Below, one piece after another: positions 1 to 10,000 of a DNA stretch of 64,000 nt. The notes below the pieces were generated by a model. The model was not told where the DNA came from and ran no database searches. It saw nothing but the letters and a program-made list of their open reading frames with translations. The stretch spans positions 868,001-932,000 of the forward strand of contig NZ_CP013070.1 of assembly GCF_000264945.2 (NCBI RefSeq). The letters run 5' to 3'. Made by a program: the position numbers and the translations under genes. The first letter of the stretch is position 1, and each line of letters begins with the position of its first letter. Source of the DNA: Sphingobium indicum B90A. GTDB taxonomy: Bacteria; Pseudomonadota; Alphaproteobacteria; Sphingomonadales; Sphingomonadaceae.

Positions 1-501
1 AGCCGGTCGCCCGTTTCCTCATGCCTCTTGTCGCATTTCATTTCCATCGACGCGGTTCGGATGAACCGGGCAGGCAGTCGACTCGTCCGAGTCGCATATG
101 CCGTAAGCCTTGTTTGTTAACCAAATCCCAATTGAGCATAGGTGCAAGGATATATCGAAATTTCAGAAACTATATCCTTCGTAATAATCCTTAAGTTATT
201 TTTTCGGCCCTATCGCGTTAAAATGGTTAACAAAACTTGATTCTGCGTGACTCATTTATCCGGGCGGCGAATAAGATCAGCCATCGGGTCAGTAAAAAAC
301 ACAAAAGCAGATGGTTAATCCGGGGCGGCAGTCGATCTTGGCAAAAAAGATCCTGCCGGCGGGAGAACGTGACTAGGGGCAATAGCTGATCCGCTGATTG
401 CCGCAATGTCGGTGAAGGCACAGGTCCGCGTGCACATGCATTCGGGGCAAGGCCTTTTGCGCGCTCCTTCCATGCCCCCATGGCGACAGGTGGGATGGAC
501 A
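1..501 (+). promoter_or_regulatory. Non-coding leader/control region of the giant adhesin gene
   Basis: No convincing gene is seen here. The stretch is clearly more AT-rich than the rest of the window, as expected of a long control region. It holds three inverted repeats: arms CGACTCG/CGAGTCG at 79-85 and 88-94; arms AAGGATATA/TATATCCTT at 146-154 and 171-179; and arms TTTGTTAACCA/TGGTTAACAAA at 113-123 and 224-234. The first could be the end of an upstream transcript; the others are possible operators. I could not fix a -35/-10 pair with confidence. Its function as the adhesin promoter region is inferred from position. Confidence 0.45.
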
Positions 502-3500
502 ATGGATTTCGAGCGCGATTGGGATAGCAAAGGCACCGTCGACCATCAGCAGGCCCTTCATCCGGAAGCGGCCGCCCTGGCGGCGAAGGGCAAGGCGGTC
601 CATCCCGGCAAGATGCATCATGCGGACGTCGTGCGGACGGTCGCGCCCAATCCCGACGGCACCGTCGTGCTGCCCGCCGGAACCGACATCAACCAGATCG
701 AGGTTTCGGGACGCAATCTGATCGTCCATCTGCCCGACGGCACCGACATGGTGATCCTGGACGGCGCGGTGGTCATGCCGCGCCTGGTCGTGGGCGATGT
801 CGAAATTCCTTCGGTCAACCTGGCCGCGTTGCTGATCGGCGAAGAGCCCCAGCCCGCCGCCGGTCCGCCGCGCAGCTCCGGCGGCAATTTCATTGGTCCG
901 GACGGCAATGTGGGCGATCCCCATGGCCTGGGCGACCTGCTGCCGCCCACCGAATTGCTGTTCACCCAGCCCGAAACGCGGGAAGTCCTGCCGATCGCGC
1001 CGCAGGATGATGAAGAGCCGGCAGTTACCATCGTCACCCCCAACCAGCCGGCCGGCGCCACTGCCGCCACCGCCGGGGTGAGCGAAGCTGGCCTTCCCGC
1101 GCGCGGCAGCGAGCCTGCCGGTTCGGCGGCCGCCAGCGATAGCGAGCGCACCACGGGCACCATCGCCATCACCGCCACCGACGGGCTGGCGGGCGTCACC
1201 ATCAACGGCGTTGCGATCGCCACGGTCGGTCAGACGGTCACGACGCCGCTTGGCGTCCTCACCATCACCTCGATCACGCCGTCCGCCATCGGCTACAGCT
1301 ATGTGCTGAGCGACAATGTGGTGGGCGCGCCGCCCGCCGAAGTTTTCACCGTCGTCGTCACCGACAGCGATGGCGATCAGGCGAGCGCCACCCTGACCAT
1401 CTCCATCGCGGATGACGCGCCCACCGCCGTCAACGACGCCGACAGCGTGACCGAGGATGGCCCGCTGGTCGCCGACGGCAATGTCCGGACCGGCAGCGGC
1501 GGCAGCGACGCGAACGCGACCGACGGCGTCGCCGACATCCAGGGCGCGGACGGCGCGGTGGTGTCGACCACCGGCAGCTTCCAGGGCAGCTACGGCACGC
1601 TGACGCTGGCCGCGTCGGGCGCCTACAGCTACGCGCTGGCCAACGGCAATGCGGCGGTGCAGTTCCTGGTGCCGGGCCAGACGCTGACCGACAGCTTCAG
1701 CTACACGATCACCGATGCCGATGGCGACACCTCCACGGCGACGCTGACCATCACCATCAACGGCGCGGACGACGGCGTCACCATCACCGGCCTGAACGGC
1801 GCGCCGGGGATCGAGGGCGCTGAAGTCGTGCTGCTGGAAAACGACCTGTCCGACGGCAGCTCGCCCGATGCGGCGGGGCTGACCAAGACCGGCTCCTTCG
1901 GCGTCAATGGCCCTGACGGCCTGTCGAGCGTCACCGTCGGCGGCGTGTCGGTGCTGGCGAACGGCGCTTTCGTCACGGGGCAGGTGGTGACGACGCCGGT
2001 CGGCACGCTCACCATCACCGGCTTCACTGCCACCGCCACGCAGGGCGGCGTGCCCACGGCCGGAACCTTCACCTACAGCTTCGTGCTGACCGACAACAGC
2101 CTGGGCCATGGCGCGGCGGGCGCGGACAGCATCCTGCAGAGCTTCGCCGTGGTGGCGACCGACCGCAACGGATCGGCCGCCAACGCCTCGGTCGACGTGC
2201 GGATCGTGGACGACGTGCCGACCGCCAACAATGATGTCGACGGCGTCGCCGCCGGCGCCTATGGGCCGGAAACCGGCAATGTCATCACCGGGGCAGGCAC
2301 CGTCTCCGGCGCGGCGGGCGCCGACGTCAAGGGCGCGGACGGCGCGGTCGTGTCGACCACCGGCACGTTCGAGGGCGCTTACGGCACGCTGACGCTGAAC
2401 GCCGACGGCAGCTACAGCTATGTCCGCGCGGCCGGAACGCCGGGCGGGGTGAGCGACAGCTTCAGCTACACGCTGCTCGACGGCGACGGCGACACCTCCA
2501 CCGCCACGCTGCGGATCGACATCGCGAACAGCAATGTCATGATCATCTCCATCCCCAAGGTGGGCGAAGGCACGATCGTCGACGAATCTGGCCTGGTCAA
2601 CCCGATGGGTTCCAATGCGGGCAGCGGCGTCGACACGACGGACGGCACCATCACCTACACCGCGCCGGACGGCCCGGCGACCGTGACGATCAACGGCCAG
2701 CCGGTCATCATCGGAACGACCATCGCCACCGACAAGGGCATATTGACGATCACCGGCCTTAACGAAGGCCAGATCGACTACACCTATGAACTGACGACCA
2801 ACACGACCGGCGACGACGTGACGGACAGCTTCGTCGTCACCGTCACCGACGTGGACGGCGACACGGCGACCGATACGCTGACCATCACCATCCTGGACGA
2901 CGTGCCGACCGCGACGAACGACACGGACTCGGTGCGCGAGGACGGCCCGCTGGTGGCCGACGGCAACGTCATCGCCGGTTCGGGCGGCAGCGACGCCAAT
3001 AGCACCGACGGCAATGCCGACGTGCAGGGCGCCGACGGCGCGCAGATCAGCGCCATCGCCTTCGGCGGGACGGCCGGAACCGTCGGCGCGCCGCTGGCCG
3101 GGCTGTACGGATCGCTCGTGATCCAGGCGAACGGCAGCTATGCCTATACGCTGAACAATGAAAATGGCGTGGTCCAGGGGCTGGACAAGACCGAGACCCT
3201 GGCCGAGACCTTCACCTACACACTGACCGACGGCGACGGCGATGCCCGCACCGCGACCATCACCATCACCATCCAGGGCAGCGACGATGGCGTCACCATC
3301 AACGGCCTGGACGGCGAAGGGGCGGAGGAAACCGTCTTCGAAAACGACCTGCCGGGCGGCAGTTCGGAAAATGCGGCGGCGCTGACCCAGACGGGCGGCT
3401 TCACCCTGTCCGCGCCGGACGGCGTGGCGACCATCACCGTCGGCGGCCAGCCGATCTTCGGCGCGGGCGGCTTCATCAGCGGCGTCACCATCGCCAACGC

Positions 3501-6500
3501 CTATGGCACGCTCAGCATCACCGGCTTCACCCCGGTCGTGGGCGCGGACGGCGACGTGATCGGCGGGACCGTCAGCTACAGCTATGTCCTCACCGACAAC
3601 ACGCTGCTGCACAGCGGCGTCAATGACGGCAGCCTGACGGACAGTTTCGCGGTCGTGGTCACCGACACGGACGGGTCGACCGACAGCGCCAGCCTGGACA
3701 TCCGCGTGGTCGACGACGTGCCCATGGCGGTGAACGACGTCGCGGGCCAGCTTGCCGAAAATGCGGCCGTGACGATCGACGTCTTCGCCAATGACGTGGC
3801 CGGTGCGGACGGCGTCAACCTCGCCAGCGGCGTGGCGCTGGAGAGCGGCGCGGCCAAGGGCACGGTCGTCTATCAGGGCAATGGCGTCTTCCTCTACACC
3901 CCCAATGCGGGCGCGGAGGGCAGCGACAGCTTCACCTACACGATCACCGACGGCGATGGCGACAAGTCCACCGCCACGGTGACGATCAACCTGCTCCAGG
4001 ATTCGACGCCGACCGTCAGCGTCACCGACATGACCGTGTCCGAAGCGGGCCTGCCCGGCGGCACGCAGCAGGCCGGGAACAGCGAGACCGCGACCGGCTC
4101 CATGACCATCGCGACCGGCGGCGACACGCTGACCAAGGTCGAGGTGCAGGACAAGAACGGCGCCTGGGTCGACGTGACCGGCGCGACGGCGGGAACGCCG
4201 GTGGTCGTCGCAGGCGCGGCGGGCGCGCTGACCGTGACGTCCGACGGGGCGGGGCATTACAGCTATAGCTACACCCTGGCGGTCAACGACCCGGCCCACC
4301 CCGACAATGTCACCAGCGACGGCGACGGCATCAGCGGCGCGGCCGACCCCAAGGCGGGCGACGCCTTCGCGGTGCGCGTGACCGACAGCGACGGCGACGT
4401 CTCTCCGGCCGACACGATCAACGTGACCGTGCTGGACGACGCGCCCATCGCGGCGGCCGACAGCGGTTCGGTGAGCGAGGGCGGCTCGCTGATCGTCGCG
4501 GCGGCCGACGGCGTGCTCGACAATGACCAGCCGGGCGCGGACGGCTATGCGCCGGGCGTGGTCGGCGTGGCCAAGGGCAGCGATCCGTCCAGCCCCGTCA
4601 GCGGCCAGGTCGGCACGGCGGTCGCGGGCGATTACGGCACGCTGACGCTCTTCGCCGACGGCAGCTATCGCTATGACGCGACGCCCAACGCCATTTCGGC
4701 CGATCAGCAGGACGTGTTCGTCTACACCATCCGCGACGCGGACGGCGATCTGGCGACCACGACGCTGACCATCGACGTCGCCAATGTCGCGCTGGCCCCG
4801 GACAATCAGACCAAGACCGTTTTCGAAGCCGCGCTGGACACCGGCATCACCGGATCGGACATCGCGGCGGGCAGCGTCACCGGCAGCGCGCCGGGCCAGC
4901 CCACCGAAACCGCGACCGGCCAGCTCAACGTCGCGGGCGCGGTCAGCTACACGCTGACCAGTTCCGCCACCGGCAGCCACGGCCAGATTCAGTTGAACGC
5001 CAATGGCAGCTACACCTACACGCTGACCTCGCCGGTGGACGGCCCGACGGCGAATGACGGTCCGCTGACCTTCGCGGGCGCGGAGGTCTTCACCTATCAG
5101 GCGGTCGACGGATCCGGCAATATCGCCAACGGCACGATCACCATCGACGTGGTGGACGATGTCCCGACCGCGGCGGACGACGCTGGCCTCAGCGTGGCGG
5201 AGGATGGCGCCGACATCGGCGGCAACGTCCTGACCAACGACACGCCCGGCGCGGACGGCGCGACCCTGACCTCCGTCACCATCGGCGGCGTCACCACGGC
5301 GATCAACGCCGTGGGCACGACGAACGTCAGCGGGGCCTTCGGCGCCTATACCTTCACGGCCGCGGGCGCGTGGACCTTCAACCCGTCGACCAACCTCAAC
5401 AATGCCAGCGGCGTCAGCGCGGGCTTCTCCTACGTCATCACCGACGGCGATGGGGACCAGTCGACCGCCGTGCAGCCGATCACGGTCACGGACGGGGCTA
5501 ACCCCTCCGCGGGCGCCCCGATCAGCCTGGCGCTGGACGACCAGAATCTGGCGGGCGGCACCAGCGCCGGCAATCCGGATTTCGCGCAGGATAACGTCAG
5601 CTTCACGGCCGGATCGGATGCCCTGACCGGCTTCGCCTTCGCCACGGACCTGTCCGCTCTGGGCGGCGGCCTGACCTGGGACCGCGTCAGCGACACGCTG
5701 ATCGAGGGCTGGGACGGTCCGGTCGGCACGGGCGTCAAGATCGTCGCGCTGACGCTGACGGCGCCCGCCTCCATCGGCGCGGGCCTAAGCGGCAATGTGC
5801 AGGTGACGGCAACGCTGCTCGACAATTACGACAGTCATCCGAACATCGCCCTGGACGACAGCGTCGCCCTGGGCAGCGTCGGCCTCGTCGCGTCCGATCA
5901 GGACGGCGACAGCGCCACCGCGACGGTCAACCTGTCCGTTTCGGACGACGTGCCGCAAGCGGTCAATGACGGCCAGTTGGCCATCGTCGATGACAATGCC
6001 AGCGGCGTGGTCGTCGGCACGGTCGCCGGGCTGCTCGGCAATGACGTCTTCGGCGCGGACGGCCCCGGCTCGCCCGCCATCGCGATCGGCACCGGCAATC
6101 TGGGCGGCACCATCTCCATAGTCGGCGGCAACCTCGTCTACACGTCGCACCACAATATCGCGGCGCCTTACGCCTCCATCGGCGAGACGTTTACCTACAC
6201 CATCAAGGATGGCGACGGCGACACCTCCTCGGCTACCTTCTCGGTCCTGCTGACCGACACGGGGCCGTCGATCGGCACGGCGGCGGCGGCCTTCACGGTC
6301 GATGAGGACGGTCTCGCCAACGGCGTGACCCAGCCGGTGACGGGCGACGTGGACGGCGCGGACATCGTCAAGACCGGGACGCTGGCGGGACTCAACTTCG
6401 GCAATGACGGCCCCGGCAATATCGTGCTGGGCGCGGTGGCCGACACGGGCCTGCGGACCTTGTCCAACCATGTGATCCAGACGGTATGGGACGGCACGAT

Positions 6501-9243
6501 CCACATGCTGACCGGCAAGGATGCGGTGACGGGGGACAATGTCTTCACGTTGCAGATCACCGACGTGGCCAGCGGCGCCTATCGCTTCGAACTTCTCGCG
6601 CCCGTCAAGCACAGCGATCCGGCGAGCGAGGACGACCAGTCCTTCACCGTCGCGGTGACCGTGACGGATGCCGAGAATGAAAGCGTCAGCGGCACGATCA
6701 GCGTCACCATCGACGACGACAGCCCGGCGGTGACGGCGACCCTGCCCGCCGCGGGTTCGCTGGTCGTCGACGAAAGCAATCTGGCGTTTGACGCCACGGC
6801 CAGCTTCGCAGGCAACTTCACTGCGCTCTACGGGGCCGACGGCAAGGGGTCGCTCAGCTATTCGCTCGGCGTCAGCGCGCAGGGCGCGGCCACCAACCTC
6901 TTCGATACCGCCACCGGCAATCGCGTCTATCTGTTCGTGGAATCGGGCAAGGTCGTGGGCCGTGAAGGCACCAGTTCGGGCAATGCGGCCGGGGGACCGG
7001 TGGTGTTCCAACTGACGGTCGATGCGCTCGGCGCGGTGACGCTGGATCAGCAGCGCGCCGTTCTCCACACGCCCGACACCGGACCCAATCAGGCTATCGG
7101 ACTTGATGTGGGCAGCCTCATCACCCTCACGGCGACCGCCGTGGACGGCGACGGCGATACGGTGAGCCAGCAGATCAATTTCGGCCAGACCATCAGCTTC
7201 CTGGACGATGTCGGCACGCTTGGCGCCTTCAGCAACATCACCGTCGTCAACGGCGCCAATGTCGTGGGCAATGGCACGTTCAGTTATAATGCAGGCGCCG
7301 ACGGGCATGGCAGCTTCGCCATCACCGGCCCGGTGCTGCCCGGCATCAGCTACACCACCACGCAGAACGCCACGGGCGCGCTGCTGACGGCCACGACCGA
7401 TCCCGACGGCCCGGGGGGCAATCCGCCTGTCACCGTCTTCACCCTTCAGGTGAATGCGAACGGCACTTCGGTCTTCACGCTGGTGACGCCGCAGGCCGCG
7501 ACCAGCGAGACGATTTCGCTGCTGGGCCTCAGCGCGGGCGGTCCGACTCCCTTCGTCCAGACGACGGACGGCCGGGTCGAATTCACTGGCAACGGCAATG
7601 GCGTGAACTCGTCCACCCAGGGCTTCGGCGTCGACAATCAATTTGTCGGCAACGGAGAAAATTTCACCATCGAATTCCACAATCCGGGACAGGCGGGCGA
7701 TCAGGCCGCAACTGTCAATCCGGATATGGTGAGCTCCATCATCCTCAAGAACGACAACATCAACGGATCGCTGGGCATCAAGGTCACCGTCTATAATGAC
7801 GTGACCGGTCAGTCGGAGGTGGTCTACACCAATTTCAACGTCACCGGCACGTCCACCCTGATCGATCCCGTGATGTCGGAATTCAACCGCGTTTCGATCG
7901 AGGGCGTGGGCGGCAGCGGCCAGGGCGTCCGCTTCACCAGCCTGGTGATCAACAAGACGATCCTGCCCTCCGACATCGACCTGCATTTCACTGTGCAGGC
8001 GACGGACAAGGATGGCGACGTCACCTCCACATCGACGCTCAACGTCTTCGTCGACGCGACCAGCCCGACGCCGCCGGTGGCGATCGACCTGAACGGCGAC
8101 GGCCTGCATTTCGTGGGCCTGGATGCCGGCGTCACCCATGATTATGGCAACGGCGCGGTGGCGACGGCGTGGGTGTCGTCCGAAGACGGACTACTTGGCC
8201 ATGTCACGGGCAAGGGCATCGACATCGTCTTTACCGACGATGCTCCGGGTGCGCAGACCGACCTGGAAGGCCTCCGCCTCGCCTATGACAGCAATGGCGA
8301 CGGCAAGCTGGATACGGCCGACACCGCCTTCGCCGAATTCGGCGTGTGGCAGGACGCGAACGGCAATGGCGCGGTCGATCAGGGCGAATTCAAGTCGCTG
8401 ACCGATCTTGGCATCGCGTCCATCGACCTGAATTCCGACGGCAAGACCTACAGCGCCGCCAATGGCGACGTCACGGTGCTGGGCGAAGCGAGCTTCACCC
8501 GCACCGACGGCACCAAGGGAACCATCGGCGACGTCATGTTCGCCACGGGAGCCAAGGAAAGCGACGTCAGCAAGACGGAAAGCACCGCCAGCGGCTTCAA
8601 CCAGGCGCTGGTCGCGGCCAGCCTGGTCGCCGTGGCGGGCGCGGCCGAGGCTCCGGCCGAGCAGCAACCCGCGCCGACCGCGACCGAAAGCGCCGTGCCG
8701 GTCACGGAAACCGCCCCGGCCGCCACGGTCGAGGCCGAGCCTGCCGCCACGCAGGAAAGCGCGCCCGCCACGCTCGCCGCGAACGACGATCAGGCGACCC
8801 ATGAGCAGCCTGCGCCGACCGGCCACGCCGCTGAAGAGGCCGCGCCCGACCATGCCACCCTGTCCGATGGCGATGCGCATGGCTCGACCGTCGAAACGGC
8901 CGACGCGCCTCAGCCCGACCTCAGCGGTCATCAGGGTCTGCTGGCCCAGTCCATCGACCTGCCGCCTGCCTTCGACGGCAATGCGGCGGTGGTCCTGGCT
9001 GCGCAGCAGGCCGCTCCGGCAGCCAATGCCGCCGATGTCGTCAAAGAAGCGCTGGGCGCCCATGACGCGCCGAACATCGACGCGCTGCTGGCCGCCCTGC
9101 CGGGTGGCGAGCATGCCTCGACGCCCATCCTGTTGAACCCGGTCGCGGGCGAGGCGGTGGACAGCGGGCATCTGGCGGCGGCTACGGCCATCTTCGAAGC
9201 GGCGATGGTCGCGCATGAAGCGATGGCGGTCGCCCATGGCTGA
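502..9243 (+). CDS. Giant repetitive type I-secreted surface adhesin, LapA/BapA-like, with N-terminal retention-type module
   Basis: This 2913-aa acidic, Asp/Gly/Thr-rich protein should be exported by the type I system encoded directly downstream and mediate surface attachment or biofilm formation. Residues about 1-115 resemble the retention module of LapA-type adhesins and end in a di-alanine motif PAAG (residues 118-121), close in position to the LapG cut site of Pseudomonas LapA; a second candidate, TAAT, is at 187-190. Residues about 215-2525 are Ig-like/VCBS and T1SS-143-like modules, many starting D-D-[VAS]-P and ending in DGDGD-T-S-T-A-T strands. EF-hand-like calcium loops lie near 2530, 2596 and 2618. 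The last 220 residues are Ala/Pro/Glu-rich. I saw no classical RTX nonapeptides. ATG 502 is preferred because an in-frame ATG at 406 adds 32 residues (with RVHMHSGQG) unlike any secretion leader; GGTGGGA lies just before 502. The gene heads an operon. Confidence 0.88.
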   Translation: MDFERDWDSKGTVDHQQALHPEAAALAAKGKAVHPGKMHHADVVRTVAPNPDGTVVLPAGTDINQIEVSGRNLIVHLPDGTDMVILDGAVVMPRLVVGDVEIPSVNLAALLIGEEPQPAAGPPRSSGGNFIGPDGNVGDPHGLGDLLPPTELLFTQPETREVLPIAPQDDEEPAVTIVTPNQPAGATAATAGVSEAGLPARGSEPAGSAAASDSERTTGTIAITATDGLAGVTINGVAIATVGQTVTTPLGVLTITSITPSAIGYSYVLSDNVVGAPPAEVFTVVVTDSDGDQASATLTISIADDAPTAVNDADSVTEDGPLVADGNVRTGSGGSDANATDGVADIQGADGAVVSTTGSFQGSYGTLTLAASGAYSYALANGNAAVQFLVPGQTLTDSFSYTITDADGDTSTATLTITINGADDGVTITGLNGAPGIEGAEVVLLENDLSDGSSPDAAGLTKTGSFGVNGPDGLSSVTVGGVSVLANGAFVTGQVVTTPVGTLTITGFTATATQGGVPTAGTFTYSFVLTDNSLGHGAAGADSILQSFAVVATDRNGSAANASVDVRIVDDVPTANNDVDGVAAGAYGPETGNVITGAGTVSGAAGADVKGADGAVVSTTGTFEGAYGTLTLNADGSYSYVRAAGTPGGVSDSFSYTLLDGDGDTSTATLRIDIANSNVMIISIPKVGEGTIVDESGLVNPMGSNAGSGVDTTDGTITYTAPDGPATVTINGQPVIIGTTIATDKGILTITGLNEGQIDYTYELTTNTTGDDVTDSFVVTVTDVDGDTATDTLTITILDDVPTATNDTDSVREDGPLVADGNVIAGSGGSDANSTDGNADVQGADGAQISAIAFGGTAGTVGAPLAGLYGSLVIQANGSYAYTLNNENGVVQGLDKTETLAETFTYTLTDGDGDARTATITITIQGSDDGVTINGLDGEGAEETVFENDLPGGSSENAAALTQTGGFTLSAPDGVATITVGGQPIFGAGGFISGVTIANAYGTLSITGFTPVVGADGDVIGGTVSYSYVLTDNTLLHSGVNDGSLTDSFAVVVTDTDGSTDSASLDIRVVDDVPMAVNDVAGQLAENAAVTIDVFANDVAGADGVNLASGVALESGAAKGTVVYQGNGVFLYTPNAGAEGSDSFTYTITDGDGDKSTATVTINLLQDSTPTVSVTDMTVSEAGLPGGTQQAGNSETATGSMTIATGGDTLTKVEVQDKNGAWVDVTGATAGTPVVVAGAAGALTVTSDGAGHYSYSYTLAVNDPAHPDNVTSDGDGISGAADPKAGDAFAVRVTDSDGDVSPADTINVTVLDDAPIAAADSGSVSEGGSLIVAAADGVLDNDQPGADGYAPGVVGVAKGSDPSSPVSGQVGTAVAGDYGTLTLFADGSYRYDATPNAISADQQDVFVYTIRDADGDLATTTLTIDVANVALAPDNQTKTVFEAALDTGITGSDIAAGSVTGSAPGQPTETATGQLNVAGAVSYTLTSSATGSHGQIQLNANGSYTYTLTSPVDGPTANDGPLTFAGAEVFTYQAVDGSGNIANGTITIDVVDDVPTAADDAGLSVAEDGADIGGNVLTNDTPGADGATLTSVTIGGVTTAINAVGTTNVSGAFGAYTFTAAGAWTFNPSTNLNNASGVSAGFSYVITDGDGDQSTAVQPITVTDGANPSAGAPISLALDDQNLAGGTSAGNPDFAQDNVSFTAGSDALTGFAFATDLSALGGGLTWDRVSDTLIEGWDGPVGTGVKIVALTLTAPASIGAGLSGNVQVTATLLDNYDSHPNIALDDSVALGSVGLVASDQDGDSATATVNLSVSDDVPQAVNDGQLAIVDDNASGVVVGTVAGLLGNDVFGADGPGSPAIAIGTGNLGGTISIVGGNLVYTSHHNIAAPYASIGETFTYTIKDGDGDTSSATFSVLLTDTGPSIGTAAAAFTVDEDGLANGVTQPVTGDVDGADIVKTGTLAGLNFGNDGPGNIVLGAVADTGLRTLSNHVIQTVWDGTIHMLTGKDAVTGDNVFTLQITDVASGAYRFELLAPVKHSDPASEDDQSFTVAVTVTDAENESVSGTISVTIDDDSPAVTATLPAAGSLVVDESNLAFDATASFAGNFTALYGADGKGSLSYSLGVSAQGAATNLFDTATGNRVYLFVESGKVVGREGTSSGNAAGGPVVFQLTVDALGAVTLDQQRAVLHTPDTGPNQAIGLDVGSLITLTATAVDGDGDTVSQQINFGQTISFLDDVGTLGAFSNITVVNGANVVGNGTFSYNAGADGHGSFAITGPVLPGISYTTTQNATGALLTATTDPDGPGGNPPVTVFTLQVNANGTSVFTLVTPQAATSETISLLGLSAGGPTPFVQTTDGRVEFTGNGNGVNSSTQGFGVDNQFVGNGENFTIEFHNPGQAGDQAATVNPDMVSSIILKNDNINGSLGIKVTVYNDVTGQSEVVYTNFNVTGTSTLIDPVMSEFNRVSIEGVGGSGQGVRFTSLVINKTILPSDIDLHFTVQATDKDGDVTSTSTLNVFVDATSPTPPVAIDLNGDGLHFVGLDAGVTHDYGNGAVATAWVSSEDGLLGHVTGKGIDIVFTDDAPGAQTDLEGLRLAYDSNGDGKLDTADTAFAEFGVWQDANGNGAVDQGEFKSLTDLGIASIDLNSDGKTYSAANGDVTVLGEASFTRTDGTKGTIGDVMFATGAKESDVSKTESTASGFNQALVAASLVAVAGAAEAPAEQQPAPTATESAVPVTETAPAATVEAEPAATQESAPATLAANDDQATHEQPAPTGHAAEEAAPDHATLSDGDAHGSTVETADAPQPDLSGHQGLLAQSIDLPPAFDGNAAVVLAAQQAAPAANAADVVKEALGAHDAPNIDALLAALPGGEHASTPILLNPVAGEAVDSGHLAAATAIFEAAMVAHEAMAVAHG

Positions 9244-9283
9244 CAATTCGATTTTCTCGCGGGGAATTTTGGGGAGAGTGAAT

Positions 9284-9988
9284 ATGCGAAATGCAGTTGG
9301 AAAGGCTGCGGCCGCCGGGTTGGCGACCGTCATGCTGACGACAGCGGCCTGGGCGGCGCCTGCTTCGCCCTTGCTGCAACTGGGCAAGTCCGAATTGCGG
9401 GACGCGCTGACCAGCCGGTACGACACGGCGGTCAAGGCCGTTGGCGACGCCAGCGTGCGCGCCGCGCAGGACAGCCGCTGGACCTACGCGGTCGAGGCGA
9501 AGAACCAGTGCGGCATCGCCATCGGCTTCATCAAATCCGGCACGAAGGATGCGGACAGCATCAACAAGTGCGACGACTTTGTGGCCCGCCTTTCGGCGCC
9601 GCCACCGCCGCCGGTGCCGGCAGCTTCAGCCCCACCCGCGCTGGACTGCACGGCGCCGGCGGTGTCAATCTTCTTCGACTGGAACATGGACACCCCGCTT
9701 CCCGAAGGCGTCAGCACCATCTCCACGCTGACGCAGACGGCGGCGCAATGCGGTTGGACCCGCTTCGGCGTCACCGGCTATACCGACACGTCGGGCAGCA
9801 ACCGCTATAATGACGGGCTGTCGCTGCGCCGGGCGCGCAATGTCGCCAGCCTGATGAGCCAGGGCGGCGTGTCCGCCGACGCCATCACCGTCACCGGCCT
9901 GGGCGAAACCCAATTGAAGATCGAAACCGCCGATGGTGTGCGCGAACCGATGAACCGTCGGGTCGAAATCACCGCCAGCGCGAATTAA
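9284..9988 (+). CDS. OmpA-family peptidoglycan-binding outer-membrane or periplasmic protein
   Basis: A 234-aa protein starting at ATG 9284, after GGGGAGAG. It has a clear signal peptide (about residues 1-25, ending AAWA). A linker of Pro and Ala at about 105-120 leads to a C-terminal OmpA-like domain (about 125-234) with the family's TGYTDTSGS segment and the LRRA and NRRVE segments, which normally bind diaminopimelate in peptidoglycan. It lies 40 bp after the adhesin and 12 bp before the TolC-like gene, so it is probably co-transcribed. Its role in the secretion system is inferred: it could anchor the envelope-spanning channel to the wall or stabilise the outer membrane around the adhesin. 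An in-frame start at 9215, inside the adhesin gene, is less likely because it would bury the signal peptide. Confidence 0.85.
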   Translation: MRNAVGKAAAAGLATVMLTTAAWAAPASPLLQLGKSELRDALTSRYDTAVKAVGDASVRAAQDSRWTYAVEAKNQCGIAIGFIKSGTKDADSINKCDDFVARLSAPPPPPVPAASAPPALDCTAPAVSIFFDWNMDTPLPEGVSTISTLTQTAAQCGWTRFGVTGYTDTSGSNRYNDGLSLRRARNVASLMSQGGVSADAITVTGLGETQLKIETADGVREPMNRRVEITASAN

Positions 9989-10000
9989 GGGGAGGAAGGC

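Noticed and set aside
373..8139. Very long antisense open frames (about 1535 and 784 codons) opposite the adhesin gene
   Set aside because: They follow from GAC/GGC-rich repetitive codons on the coding strand, lack ribosome sites, and give Arg/Val/Gly/His-rich low-complexity proteins with no domain.
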